DNA of 64,000 nt from CALHKP01 sp963558075 (GCA_963558075.1 CAUWFN010000011.1:1-64000); one strand, 5' to 3'; numbered from the stretch's first letter, positions 43,541 to 53,075 are shown. The notes: a model not told the origin generated them from the sequence alone. Numbers and translations: made by a program.

Positions 43541-45181
43541 CTATTTTGTGTGTCTATAGTCGGCAAGTTCTTCTGCAATATTCAGCATGTGATCGCCGAT
43601 TCTCTCAAAGTCAGTCAGAAGCTCAGTGTAAAGAACGCTGCTGAGCTCAGTACAAATACCTGCGTGCATTCTATCTATGTGAGCATCTCTGAATCGTCTT
43701 GTCATATCGTCTATCTTCTGTTCGAGTGCCGCAGCCTCGCTTAGATGCGCAATATCAAGGTGATTTAGGTTTTTGATCATGTCCATACCCTTTAGGCTGA
43801 CAGATTCCATATCCTTCACTTCATCAGATGCGTAGCTTGAGAATTCAGCTCGACCTTCCTTCATGCGCTCCATATACTCACTTATATTCATCGCATGGTC
43901 GCCAACACGCTCTAGGTTAGAACAGATTCTAAAGTAGCTATTGATAACAACAGAGTCCTTGGCATTGACCTCGTGGATCATCATCTTTGATATGAAGCTG
44001 GAAATTTCTTTGTTAAGGAAGTCTATATACTCCTCCCTCTCTGCAATCTTTGCAAACAGCCCTGTATCTCCAGTCCTGATAACCTCAAAGCTATCCTTCA
44101 GATTGTCTTTTACCATTTCAGCCATTCTTATAAGCTCGTTCTTTGTGCTGGAAAGTAAGATTGAAGACATACCGATTGTGTATTCCTCTGTTCTCATCTC
44201 TGGCTGCAGATAAACAAGTTTCTGAACGCTGCCTTCCTCTTCTGGAGTCTCTGGCAGAATCACTCTTGCAAGTTTTGCTAGGTAATTTCCAAAAGGTAGA
44301 AGCAGAATTGTTGTAACTATATTAAATAATGTGTGCATGTTTGCAATCTGCGCTGTTGTATTTCCCGGTGTCCATGACTCAACAAAATCAGTCAGCGGCA
44401 TTGTTACACATACAATTGTAAATATTGTTGTACCGATAACATTGAACATCAGGTGAATCAGCGTAGCGCGCTTTGCGTTTCTCGTAGTTCCAATAGATGC
44501 AAGAACTGCCGTTATACACGTACCTATATTTTGACCGAACAAAACGAATACGGCGCCATCAAGCCCGATAAGTCCGCTCATAGCAAGCGCCTGCAGGATT
44601 CCGACAGATGCCGAAGACGACTGAATGATAGCCGTAAACACCATACCTGCCAAGATACCAAGAATTGGATTAGTAAAGCTTGTCATAAGGCTGATAAACT
44701 CCGGTGACTCACGAAGAGGCATCATTGAAGAGCTCATCATTTCCATTCCTATGAACAAAACACCAAGTCCTGCGATTATATTTCCATAATTGTTGAGCGA
44801 CGCTTTCTTGAAAAATACAACCATTGCCACACCAACAAAGGCAAACAGCGGTGCAACAGCTCCAACGTCTAAGGCGATAAGCTGTCCTGTAATAGTTGTA
44901 CCTATATTAGCCCCCATTATAATCCATACCGCCTGATTAAGCGTCATCATTCCTGCACTTACAAATCCGACAACCATGACAGTCGTTGCCGAAGAAGACT
45001 GAATGATAGCCGTGATACCTGCACCGACAGCAACAGCAAAAAATCTATTTGCCGTAAGCTTCTCCAGAATATCCTTCATGCGGTTACCTGCTGCTGCTTC
45101 AAGACCTTCACTCATCATCTGCATTCCGTACAGGAACAGAGCAAGTCCTCCCAGCAGGCTCAAAAAATATCCTATGCTCAT
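43541..45181 (-). CDS. Na+/phosphate cotransporter family protein with PhoU domain
   Basis: Inner-membrane sodium-dependent phosphate transporter of the NptA/PNaS family. The 546 residues hold two inverted Na_Pi_cotrans repeats, each with QSSSA (ITAIIQSSSATTVMVVGF, about 57-74, and TAIIQSSSASVGI, about 185-197), then a C-terminal PhoU-like helical domain from about 335 with two ERVGDHAMN/ERIGDHMLN segments. Fusion to PhoU is common in bacteria. Monocistronic by context. Confidence 0.93.
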   Translation of the reverse strand: MSIGYFLSLLGGLALFLYGMQMMSEGLEAAAGNRMKDILEKLTANRFFAVAVGAGITAIIQSSSATTVMVVGFVSAGMMTLNQAVWIIMGANIGTTITGQLIALDVGAVAPLFAFVGVAMVVFFKKASLNNYGNIIAGLGVLFIGMEMMSSSMMPLRESPEFISLMTSFTNPILGILAGMVFTAIIQSSSASVGILQALAMSGLIGLDGAVFVLFGQNIGTCITAVLASIGTTRNAKRATLIHLMFNVIGTTIFTIVCVTMPLTDFVESWTPGNTTAQIANMHTLFNIVTTILLLPFGNYLAKLARVILPETPEEEGSVQKLVYLQPEMRTEEYTIGMSSILLSSTKNELIRMAEMVKDNLKDSFEVIRTGDTGLFAKIAEREEYIDFLNKEISSFISKMMIHEVNAKDSVVINSYFRICSNLERVGDHAMNISEYMERMKEGRAEFSSYASDEVKDMESVSLKGMDMIKNLNHLDIAHLSEAAALEQKIDDMTRRFRDAHIDRMHAGICTELSSVLYTELLTDFERIGDHMLNIAEELADYRHTK

Positions 45182-45331
45182 ATAAAAACTCCTCTCTTTT
45201 CTAAAAAAACCAGACTGAATTATATATGAGAGCGCCTATGGGGTCAAGATTAAAATAGTATTAGATAATATCTAAGCGAAAAATCGAAAGATACTCTCCG
45301 AAAATCAAGGCATACTCACAGCGTGCATTCA

Positions 45332-47014
45332 TCAATCAACAAAAATGCTACCGCCTATAAACTCTCTAATTATCGAGTTGTTAACTATTACAGAATCATC
45401 CTCTATCTTTCTGAAGAATCTAAGGAACTTTAGAAGTCTTACAGCCTCTGCATATTCCTCTTCCATAGGTGTAATGCTAAGAAGAAGATTCTCAGCGTAT
45501 TTTCTGAGTACAGAAATTTCATACACATGATATGAATTAAAGAAAACATCTGCCTCGTTACTGTAAGGGAAAATATTTCTATCTTCTCCTGCACGCACCT
45601 TTGGCCAGTCTCTAATTGTACTCTGTGCATTTCTTCCCCTATAAAGATTATCTCTTACCATTCTGCGAAGCATACGCTCGTCAGTAGTTGGAATTCTGTT
45701 GTGAGCATCAATATTTAACTGAGTCAGAGGGCTGATATAAATCTTAAACTTCTCGTTATCGTCTATAGACTCTGTGAGCGTTCCGTTAAGTCCGTGAATG
45801 CCCTCTATAACAATCGGCTGATTCTTTGATATCTTGATTTTTCTTTTTCCGAAAACCTTGTGACCTGTTACGAAGTCGAATTCCGGTATGTCAACAGTCT
45901 CCCCTCTTAGAAGACCGTTCATGCAGTCATTGAAGAGTCCTATATCTAGAGCATCTAGATTTTCAAAATCGTATTCGCAGTGCTCATCCTTTGGTGTATC
46001 CTCTCTTTCTAGGAAGAAATCATCAGTTCCAAGATACAGAGGCTTTAGACCGTTTACTCTCAGCTGAACACATAGTCTTCTTGCAAAAGTTGTCTTTCCC
46101 GATGATGATGGACCTGCAATCAAAATGATTCTCTTTTTCTGAGTTTTGATCATATCGGCAATCTGCGCTATTTTCTTTTCGTGAAGAGCTTCCGAAATCT
46201 GTATAAGCTCCTTATATTCACCACTTTCGATTTTCTCGTTCAAATCAGATACGTAATTTACACCAAGAAGCTCGTCCCATCTTGTCTGCTCGCTGAACGC
46301 CTGATACATTTTCACTTCATCAACAAAATCAGGAATCACATTTGGATTGCTCGGATGAGGAAATCTCAGAAGAATTCCTTTGCGATATTTCATAAGCTCA
46401 AAATGCTTAATATATCCTGTGGATGGAACCATCAATCCATAAAAGAAGTTTCTATATCCCTGCAGCGAATAGAATGTAACATATGAAAGATTAAGAGATG
46501 CAGCAAGCAGTCTCTGTTTTTCCATTCTTCCATCGCGCTCAAGAATTTTCATTGCATTTTCCCTGTCAACGATTTCTCTAACAAAAGGAAAGTTTCCGTC
46601 AACAAGCTCATGCATTCTCTCCTCTATACGTCTTACATCTTCTTCTGTAATCTCGTCATCTGTAAGAGTCTGAGTATAAAGCCCTTTGTTCAGCGAGTTC
46701 ATAATTCCGATTTCATCGTATCCAAGCACATCATATACAGCCTTGAGGTATATGAGCGATAAACTGTGCTGGTATATAAGGTTCGCCGCCTGAGTTCTCA
46801 TATCCAGGAATTCAACGTTGCACGACTCCTGAAGTGCGTATCCGAGTTCCTGAATCTGATTATTAACCTTTGCAGCAAGCACCGTATAAGGTAGCTCATC
46901 CTTCATGCTCTTGTATATGTCCTCCAGTCTTTTGCCGGATTCCACCTCTATCTCACTCCACTCTCCCTTTGGAGATGTTCTAAGCTTTATTTTCATACCA
47001 AAATGTCTGCCCAT
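45332..47014 (-). CDS. Nucleoside (uridine-type) kinase with TGS and tRNA-synthetase-like N-terminus
   Basis: A 560-residue fusion common in clostridia. Residues 1-70 resemble a TGS/ubiquitin-like domain (PYTVLAAKVNNQIQEL), about 70-260 resemble the second-additional domain of threonyl-tRNA synthetase (AANLIYQHSLSLIYLKA), and about 290-500 form a phosphoribulokinase/uridine-kinase domain with Walker A AGPSSSGKTTFARRL. The kinase probably phosphorylates a nucleoside; the N-terminal role is unknown. AAAGG lies just before the ATG at 47014; MKIKLR at 46996 is an alternative start without a ribosome binding site. Confidence 0.88.
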   Translation of the reverse strand: MGRHFGMKIKLRTSPKGEWSEIEVESGKRLEDIYKSMKDELPYTVLAAKVNNQIQELGYALQESCNVEFLDMRTQAANLIYQHSLSLIYLKAVYDVLGYDEIGIMNSLNKGLYTQTLTDDEITEEDVRRIEERMHELVDGNFPFVREIVDRENAMKILERDGRMEKQRLLAASLNLSYVTFYSLQGYRNFFYGLMVPSTGYIKHFELMKYRKGILLRFPHPSNPNVIPDFVDEVKMYQAFSEQTRWDELLGVNYVSDLNEKIESGEYKELIQISEALHEKKIAQIADMIKTQKKRIILIAGPSSSGKTTFARRLCVQLRVNGLKPLYLGTDDFFLEREDTPKDEHCEYDFENLDALDIGLFNDCMNGLLRGETVDIPEFDFVTGHKVFGKRKIKISKNQPIVIEGIHGLNGTLTESIDDNEKFKIYISPLTQLNIDAHNRIPTTDERMLRRMVRDNLYRGRNAQSTIRDWPKVRAGEDRNIFPYSNEADVFFNSYHVYEISVLRKYAENLLLSITPMEEEYAEAVRLLKFLRFFRKIEDDSVIVNNSIIREFIGGSIFVD

Positions 47015-47095
47015 CGACCTTTCGCCGAGGCATCCTCCTTTCCGCCATCCTGTAACTGAATCGTTACCCCCATAATATCACAAAGTCCGCGTATC

Positions 47096-47128
47096 AAAAA
47101 GACTGCGGCTTAAATTTCCGCAGTCTTC
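47096..47128 (-). terminator. Terminator after the YdbC-like gene
   Basis: Leftward GAAGACTGCGG pairs with CCGCAGTCTT, followed by TTTTGATAC. Confidence 0.8.
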
Positions 47129-47191
47129 ACAAATAATACATATCTTTCGCACGCCTAGGGACAATCTAGCTTGCCAAATCCTCACTTCCGG

Positions 47192-47425
47192 TTATTTTGA
47201 ATCCTGCTGCTCCATGTAAAGCTCCACAACTCGCTTCATCTCTGTATCAAGCAGCGTGATTCCCTTTCCCATTCTATCATGCTTCTCGTTCCAATCCCTA
47301 ATGTCAAACTTAGGCTTCTGCCCGTTCCATGCAACTATGTTAAGTTCCTTCTTCCATCCGGAGTCATGAGTTGCAATTACGCCAATTTGTTTAACGATTT
47401 CAAATGTTACTGTTCTCTCTTCCAT
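47192..47425 (-). CDS. YdbC-like protein (PC4/transcriptional coactivator p15 family)
   Basis: Small single-stranded-nucleic-acid-binding protein of the PC4-like YdbC family. 77 residues from MEERTVTFEIVKQIG, with GWKKELNIVAWNGQKPKFDIRDWNEKH, the family's central strand region, and a C-terminal helix KRVVELYMEQQ. The start at 47425 has GGAGG just upstream; an in-frame extension to 47461 includes the ribosome binding site. Single gene. Confidence 0.85.
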   Translation of the reverse strand: MEERTVTFEIVKQIGVIATHDSGWKKELNIVAWNGQKPKFDIRDWNEKHDRMGKGITLLDTEMKRVVELYMEQQDSK

Positions 47426-47519
47426 AATTCCTCCACGGTACCCTTTTCTATAAAATACCATTTTTGGAAATTATTGTCAATACTTTCCAATCATATTGTG
47501 CATCGCAAGATGGCTACGC

Positions 47520-48380
47520 CTACACTATATCAGTAACAACAAGCTCTGGTCTATTAAAGAGTCTAAAAGGAAAAGTGCTGTTTCCAAGACCCCTGCTTAT
47601 AACCATAAGCCCACTTCCACATTTATGAAGGCCTTGAGTATATTTTGGTAAAGCTCCCTGCTCCGGAGCATAGAGCCCCTGCCCTGTAAAAGGTATCCTA
47701 AACTGTCCCCCGTGGGCATGTCCCGAGTAGACAATATCAAAGCCTCCTTTTGCATATATATCTATAATCTGCGGCTCGTGGGCAAGAAGAAGCTTTGGTC
47801 CATCAAAACAGTCTCTTGCAAGCTCCTCCAAAACATCAATTATAACAGCCTCATCATAATCCCTGCAGTCCCTATCATATCCTCTGCTTTTGTTTATCGT
47901 ATCCTCGCAAAGTCCGCACATATGAAACGTCACGCCTCTACATTCAAAATCCGTGCACCTGTTGAACAAAACATCCATAAGCCCAGACTCAGACTCAAGA
48001 AACTCTCTGTATTCATCGGGGTTTAGAGCTGTTTCGTGATTTCCATCCACATAAAACAAAGGTGCTATTTCCGCAAGACCTTTCACCGCGCAGGCTGCCG
48101 CCCTATAATCTGTAAAATTCCTGTCTATAAGATCTCCGGAAATTACAATGGCATCAGGCCTCTCCTCTTTACATTTTAATATGAGCTTATTTTGATTTTT
48201 ACCAAAATATCTGCTCTGAAGGTCTGAAACCTGCAGAATTCTTACAGGCTTTTCGATTCCAAGGTCCAAATTTATCTTGTAATTTGTAACGGTAATCGAT
48301 TTTGTTTCAAATCTTAGAAATAATATAAGCGCTATCAAAGCCGCGACTATTGTAGCTATAGTAATCCCATTCAAAATCAC
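47520..48380 (-). CDS. Membrane-anchored metallophosphoesterase (YkuE-like)
   Basis: Calcineurin-like phosphoesterase with one N-terminal transmembrane helix (about 3-22). Metal motifs: VSDLQSRYFG (about 52-61), SGDLIDRN, GNHETALN, LLAHEPQI and SGHAHGGQF. The first motif normally reads DxH; here His is Gln, which may alter metal binding. 286 residues. Relatives act on lipid A-type or prenyl pyrophosphate substrates or are uncharacterised. Divergent from the DUF3887-like gene 69 bp away. Confidence 0.9.
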   Translation of the reverse strand: MILNGITIATIVAALIALILFLRFETKSITVTNYKINLDLGIEKPVRILQVSDLQSRYFGKNQNKLILKCKEERPDAIVISGDLIDRNFTDYRAAACAVKGLAEIAPLFYVDGNHETALNPDEYREFLESESGLMDVLFNRCTDFECRGVTFHMCGLCEDTINKSRGYDRDCRDYDEAVIIDVLEELARDCFDGPKLLLAHEPQIIDIYAKGGFDIVYSGHAHGGQFRIPFTGQGLYAPEQGALPKYTQGLHKCGSGLMVISRGLGNSTFPFRLFNRPELVVTDIV

Positions 48381-48449
48381 ACATCCTTTACTGTTGCTAT
48401 TAATCTATTTTACGATTATAATATAGTCATTACAAGGGGGTAATGAACT

Positions 48450-48860
48450 ATGAAGAAAAGATATCTAGTTATTCCTGCCGCGCTTCTACTTTTAACTGGA
48501 ATGTACATCGGCAGTGAGAGCAAACCGAAAATCACATCTTCTGTAAAAAATGATATTATCATGCGCTCCAAGAACTTTATTCAGAGGCTTCACCGCAGAG
48601 ATTATCACAGCTGTTATACTCTCTTCGACGAAAGAATGAAAGCTTCCATGAGCGAAGAACGCCTGAAGGCAACCTTTGACAGAGTGCTCGACTCTCTCGG
48701 CGATTTCGTCAGATTCAAGTCCGTGTCAATCTCAAGCCACGAGGCATTCAGCGATGAATTTATCATTTGCTCAATCAAATGTGAATATGCAAACGGATCT
48801 GCATCATATACAATTTCGTTTAACAAAGAATTAGAAATAGGCGGTCTCTACATCAAGTAG
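48450..48860 (+). CDS. Exported DUF3887-like protein
   Basis: 136 residues with a signal-type N-terminus (KKRYLVIPAALLLLTGMYIGS, about 2-22). The remainder (RSKNFIQRLHRRDYHSCYTLFDERMKASMSEERLKATFDRVLDSLG) looks like the DUF3887 fold, seen in exported proteins often fused to hydrolases; no enzyme domain is present here. AGGGGG lies about 8 bases before the ATG. Function unknown. Confidence 0.7.
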   Translation: MKKRYLVIPAALLLLTGMYIGSESKPKITSSVKNDIIMRSKNFIQRLHRRDYHSCYTLFDERMKASMSEERLKATFDRVLDSLGDFVRFKSVSISSHEAFSDEFIICSIKCEYANGSASYTISFNKELEIGGLYIK

Positions 48861-48873
48861 AGCCGCCCTTTTT
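48839..48873 (+). terminator. Terminator overlapping the end of the DUF3887-like gene
   Basis: GGCGGTCTCTAC pairs with GTAGAGCCGCC and is followed by a T-run; the TAG stop lies inside the hairpin. Confidence 0.8.
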
Positions 48874-48882
48874 TTAAGCAAA

Positions 48883-49632
48883 TTAAATATCAAGTTCAAG
48901 TTCCACTGGACAATGGTCGCTTCCCATAATATCAGAGTGAATCTTAGCTTCTTTTATACGATCTTTTAGCACATCGCTTACGAGAAAATAGTCAATTCTC
49001 CATCCCGCATTATTTTTTCTGGCATTGAATCTATATGACCACCAGCTGTATGCTCCTGTAACATCAGGATAAAGGTATCTAAAGGTATCTGTAAATCCAG
49101 CATCAAAGAGTTCTGAAAGCTTACCTCTCTCTTCGTCGGAAAATCCTGCATTTCCCCTATTTGTCTTAGGATTCTTTAGGTCAATTTCAGAAAATGCCAC
49201 ATTTAGATCGCCGCAAATTATAACTGGGCGCTCTTTCGCAAGCTCAGATACATATGCTCTAAAGTCATCTTCCCATTTCATCCTGTAGTCTATTCTTTTG
49301 AGTTTATCTTGTGCATTCGGCACATAAACATTGATCAAATAAAACTCTTCATACTCTAGAATCAGAGCTCGTCCCTCATCTGTATGCTCACCAAAGTTTT
49401 TCTTAACCGACAAAGGTTCTCTGCGGGCAAAGACAGCAGTCCCCGAATAGCCCTTTTTCTCGGCACTGCAGAAGTACTGGTGATAACCAGGAAGGTTAAC
49501 ACTCGCCTGTCCCTCCTGCATCTTTGTTTCCTGAATACAGATAAAGTCAGCATCAAGATTCATCATGGATTCTTCAAAGCCTTTGCCAAGGCAAGCTCTG
49601 AGTCCATTTACGTTCCAAGATATAAATCTCAT
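48883..49632 (-). CDS. exoA: Exodeoxyribonuclease III / AP endonuclease
   Basis: Base-excision-repair enzyme cutting abasic sites. 249 residues; motifs FISWNVNGLRA (3-13), CIQETKMQ, the GDLNVAFSEIDLKNP loop and GSDHCPVELEL at the C-terminus with catalytic Asp/His. Its ATG overlaps the psuG stop, so it is translationally coupled to psuG. Confidence 0.96.
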   Translation of the reverse strand: MRFISWNVNGLRACLGKGFEESMMNLDADFICIQETKMQEGQASVNLPGYHQYFCSAEKKGYSGTAVFARREPLSVKKNFGEHTDEGRALILEYEEFYLINVYVPNAQDKLKRIDYRMKWEDDFRAYVSELAKERPVIICGDLNVAFSEIDLKNPKTNRGNAGFSDEERGKLSELFDAGFTDTFRYLYPDVTGAYSWWSYRFNARKNNAGWRIDYFLVSDVLKDRIKEAKIHSDIMGSDHCPVELELDI

Positions 49633-50546
49633 TACAGTGCTGCTAGTTCTGCTGCTGTCTGTGCTGCTACTTTAGCATTGTTAAACACAAGCTCGATATT
49701 TGCATCTAAACTATCTCCACCTGTGATTTCCTTTACCTTTGCAAGAAGGAATGGTGTAGTTTCTTTTCCGTGGATTCCTTTTTCGAACAGCTCACTAACT
49801 GCTTTGTCGATTGCTCCGTTGATCAGATCTGCATCCATTGAATATTCTTCTGGAATTGGGTTTGTTAGAAGCATTCCGCCCTTTAGACCGATTGCACGCT
49901 GTGCGTAGAAAGCCTCTGCAACTTCCTTTGGTGTGTCTAGTCTATAGTCAACGCCAAATCCGCTCTTTCTTGTGTAGAATGCAGGAAGCTCATCAGTTCC
50001 GTATCCGATTACAGGAACTCCCTTTGTTTCTAGGTATTCTAGTGTAAGGCCAAGGTCTAGGATTGCCTTTGCTCCTGCGCAAACTACCATAACAGGTGTC
50101 TGAGCAAGTTCTTCTAAGTCTGCTGAGATATCCATAGTTGTTTCAGCACCTCTGTGAACGCCGCCGATTCCGCCTGTAGCAAATACTTTAACGCCTGCCA
50201 TATTAGCGATAATCATTGTTGTTGCAACTGTTGTAGCTCCGTCGATCTTCTTTGATAAAACTACTGGAAGGTCTCTTCTTGAGCATTTTACGATTTCTGT
50301 ACCCTTTTTGCCTAGGTATTCGATTTCCTCATGAGAAAGTCCGCATTTTAGCTTTCCTCCTAGGATTGCAATTGTTGCAGGAACTGCTCCGTTTGCTCTT
50401 ACAACCTCTTCTACCTTAAGTGCAGTCTCAACGTTCTGAGGGTAAGGCATTCCGTGTGAGATGATAGTTGACTCAAGGGCAACTACAGGCTTATTGTTTT
50501 CCAGTGCTTCTTTTACTTCCGGTGAAATTTCTAAAAATCTGTTCAT
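49632..50546 (-). CDS. psuG: Pseudouridine-5'-phosphate glycosidase
   Basis: Splits pseudouridine 5'-phosphate into uracil and ribose 5-phosphate, working after PsuK. 304 residues with ALESTIISHGMPYPQNVETA (about 23-42), the catalytic-Lys area SKKIDGATTVATTM and FATGGIGGVHRGAETTMDIS. Lies 26 bp after the kinase gene. AGGAGG precedes the ATG. Confidence 0.95.
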   Translation of the reverse strand: MNRFLEISPEVKEALENNKPVVALESTIISHGMPYPQNVETALKVEEVVRANGAVPATIAILGGKLKCGLSHEEIEYLGKKGTEIVKCSRRDLPVVLSKKIDGATTVATTMIIANMAGVKVFATGGIGGVHRGAETTMDISADLEELAQTPVMVVCAGAKAILDLGLTLEYLETKGVPVIGYGTDELPAFYTRKSGFGVDYRLDTPKEVAEAFYAQRAIGLKGGMLLTNPIPEEYSMDADLINGAIDKAVSELFEKGIHGKETTPFLLAKVKEITGGDSLDANIELVFNNAKVAAQTAAELAAL

Positions 50547-50572
50547 GTTTAAATCCTCCTGATAATCTTCTG

Positions 50573-51679
50573 TTATAAGTTAACGTTAATGCCGGCTTCA
50601 TCAAATCCGGCCTTTTTCAATGCTCTTTCTATGTTAAGCTCATGGTTTATCGTATGCTCGCATTCAACTGCGATTGCTGCGCTTCCCCCTGCAATTTTGC
50701 CCGAGACCTCTAGGGATTTTCCGTTCATGTATGACCATACAAGCGCTCCCATAAAAGCATCTCCGCCGCCTGTCGTGTTGACAAGTTTTGTATCAGGGCA
50801 AGGTATTTTGCAGCTACTTTCTGAGTCTGCACAGTACACACCATCTGCTCCAAGGCTTATGAATACCCTCTTAAGTCCACTCTCAAGAAGCTTGTCTGCC
50901 GCTTCTTTTAAGCTCCCATCATCTGTGATTTTGATGCCAGTCAGATATTCAGCCTCGAGTCTGTTAGGCTTAAGGGTATGAATCTTTCCGATAATATTTT
51001 CAAGCTTAGCTGCTTTGATCGTTGAAACTGGGTCAACAAATATTGGCGCTTTGCAGTTTTCGCAGAGCCATCTGAGAGACTCCTCCGGTATGTTCGTATC
51101 TGAGACAACTACCTTGGCCTTGTTCAGAAGCTCTATATTTTCTGCAAGATACTCTGGCGTTACATAATCAAAGATTTTCATGTCGGAAAGTGCAATTTCC
51201 ATGTCGCCATGCTCATCTGCAATAAACAGGTATGTTGCATTTGACTGATCCTGTATGTGTCTTGCTCTACTTATGTCTATCTTTTCTTCTTTGCACGATT
51301 TTTCTATCGTGTGTGTAAACTCATCGCTTCCGATAGCCGTAAGCATATAAACCCTTACACCAAGAAGTGCCATGTTGTTTGCGATGTTTCTTCCGACTCC
51401 GCCGATAGAAACTGTAACCTTTCCTGGGTTTGAGTCCTGAGCAACGAGGGGATTAAACGGAATTCCCCCTATATCTCTGTTAAGACCTCCGACAACTACT
51501 GCATATTCCGGCTCCGAAAGCACATAGCCTTTGCCTGATATGTATCCTTTCTTCATCAGATTCGATATATGCACAGCTACAGAAGATCTTGTTATTCCTG
51601 CTTTTTCTGCAAGCTCCTGCTGAGAAATCATAGGGTTTTCTCTGATCCACTGCAGAATTTCTTCTTCTCTGTTTGTCAT
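50573..51679 (-). CDS. psuK: PfkB-family pseudouridine kinase with N-terminal winged helix
   Basis: Phosphorylates pseudouridine in the psuK-psuG salvage pathway. Residues 1-58 form a winged helix-turn-helix (MISQQELAEKAGITRSSVAVHISNLMKKGYI), then a ribokinase-fold kinase with GGVGRNIANNMALLG and the PfkB C-terminal signature NTTGGGDAFMGALVW containing the catalytic Asp. The start at 51679 is chosen by domain start; the open frame extends to 51781 and the ribosome binding site is weak, so this is uncertain. The HTH suggests it may also regulate its own operon. Confidence 0.85.
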   Translation of the reverse strand: MTNREEEILQWIRENPMISQQELAEKAGITRSSVAVHISNLMKKGYISGKGYVLSEPEYAVVVGGLNRDIGGIPFNPLVAQDSNPGKVTVSIGGVGRNIANNMALLGVRVYMLTAIGSDEFTHTIEKSCKEEKIDISRARHIQDQSNATYLFIADEHGDMEIALSDMKIFDYVTPEYLAENIELLNKAKVVVSDTNIPEESLRWLCENCKAPIFVDPVSTIKAAKLENIIGKIHTLKPNRLEAEYLTGIKITDDGSLKEAADKLLESGLKRVFISLGADGVYCADSESSCKIPCPDTKLVNTTGGGDAFMGALVWSYMNGKSLEVSGKIAGGSAAIAVECEHTINHELNIERALKKAGFDEAGINVNL

Positions 51680-51844
51680 TTTACTTCGGCGAATTGATTT
51701 CCATGATAACCTACAGGAGATATCGCCTCGACCTTCCTTTCTCTTTATATCAATTACTATATTCCGGTCATTCCTAAACATTTGTTGATTGTAATAATCT
51801 TTCGTTTATATATTCTCATATTCTTGTCCCGTTGTCAATATTAA

Positions 51845-51873
51845 TTGAACTGATTTTCATATTATGTTATACT
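51845..51873 (+). promoter_or_regulatory. Promoter of uppP
   Basis: TTGAAC (51845-51850), 17 bases, TATACT (51868-51873). Confidence 0.7.
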
Positions 51874-51888
51874 GATACAAGTCCTAGC

Positions 51889-51919
51889 ACCGCCGAATTC
51901 AAAGAAGATGGCGGTTTTC
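51889..51919 (+). terminator. Possible attenuator hairpin in the uppP leader
   Basis: ACCGCC (51889-51894) pairs with GGCGGT (51910-51915), followed by TTTTCT, starting roughly ten bases after the expected transcription start. It is short and may be weak. Confidence 0.4.
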
Positions 51920-51973
51920 TAATTATGAATGTTAACGGTTATATTTTAACGGAAATATTATACGGAGGTATTT

Positions 51974-52810
51974 ATGGATTTAAACTTTTTTGAAATAATC
52001 AAATCTGCCATTTACGGCATCGTGGAAGGTATTACCGAATGGCTTCCTGTCAGCAGCACAGGCCATCTGATTCTTCTAGAGGAGATCCTTCCTATGAATG
52101 TATCAAAGGATTTCTGGAACGTTTTCCTTGTAGTTATTCAGCTTGGAGCAATTCTAGCTGTAGTTTTGAACTTCTGGTCACAGATCTGGCCGTTTCAGTC
52201 AAAGAAAAAAGGCTCAGTAGTAAAAATGGATATAATGACGATGTGGTTTAAAATCATCGTAGCCTGCATCCCGGCCGGCGTAATAGGGCTGCTCCTCGAT
52301 GATCTCATCGACAAATACCTGTACAACTCAACAGTCGTTGCTATCATGCTAATCCTAGTCGGCGTCGCATTCATCATCATCGAAAGCCGCAATGCAGGCC
52401 ATCAGCCCCGCGTAACTTCGATGAACGACCTCTCATACAAAGACGCCCTAATAATAGGAATGTTTCAGCTTGTATCAGCCGTTCTTCCTGGAACCTCAAG
52501 ATCAGGCTCAACTATCATCGGCGGCCTCATGATTGGGGTAAACAGAACTGTTGCCGCCGAATTCACATTCTACCTTGCAATCCCTGTTATGTTTGGCGCG
52601 AGCCTTCTCAAGATTCTAAAATTCGGTCTCGCATTCACAGCATCAGAGCTTGTAATACTTCTAATCGGAATGATTGTAGCCTTCGTTGTTTCTATCATAG
52701 TAATCAGATTCCTGATGAGCTATATCAAGAAGCACGATTTCAAGGTATTCGGTTACTACAGAATCGTACTTGGAATACTAGTACTTCTGTATTTCGGAAT
52801 CATGCACTAG
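51974..52810 (+). CDS. uppP: Undecaprenyl-diphosphatase UppP (BacA type)
   Basis: Integral membrane phosphatase recycling the undecaprenyl carrier for cell wall synthesis and giving bacitracin tolerance. 278 residues, about eight helices. The two catalytic motifs are VEGITEWLPVSSTGHLIL (about 16-33) and LPGTSRSGSTIIGGL (about 173-187). GGAGG precedes the ATG. Confidence 0.97.
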   Translation: MDLNFFEIIKSAIYGIVEGITEWLPVSSTGHLILLEEILPMNVSKDFWNVFLVVIQLGAILAVVLNFWSQIWPFQSKKKGSVVKMDIMTMWFKIIVACIPAGVIGLLLDDLIDKYLYNSTVVAIMLILVGVAFIIIESRNAGHQPRVTSMNDLSYKDALIIGMFQLVSAVLPGTSRSGSTIIGGLMIGVNRTVAAEFTFYLAIPVMFGASLLKILKFGLAFTASELVILLIGMIVAFVVSIIVIRFLMSYIKKHDFKVFGYYRIVLGILVLLYFGIMH

Positions 52811-52915
52811 TATAAAGGCACACGAGTTTGAGTAGCTAGGCGCTGCATAACCAGAGCATCGAGGTATCAGGTATCTGGGCACTAGGGCATTCAAGTTGCT
52901 GAGCGACCAAGCACC
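52811..52915. other. Intergenic sequence, irregular start of array 3
   Basis: No gene. It contains imperfect octamer-like units (GGTATCTG, GGGCACTA, GAGCGACC) with one-base slips, merging into the regular array. Confidence 0.5.
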
Positions 52916-53075
52916 AAGCAACCAGGTAGCTGGGCGACCAGGCATCTAGTTAACCGAGCGGCCAGGCTTCTGGACGACCGGGCGGCCAAGCATCTAGGTA
53001 ACCGAGCGGCCAGGTTTCTGGGCGAGCATGCAACCGAGCAACTAGGCAACTAGGCATCCGAGCACTAGCGCAAGT
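52916..53075. repeat. Degenerate tandem array with 8-bp period (array 3)
   Basis: Twenty consecutive octamers without a phase break, consensus about RRGCRACY: for example AAGCAACC, AGGTAGCT, GGGCGACC, AGGCATCT, GAGCGGCC, AGGCAACT. A higher-order match of 48 bp (six units) is visible: TAACCGAGCGGCCAGG occurs twice, near 52951 and 52999. Lies between uppP and a terminator. Confidence 0.85.
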
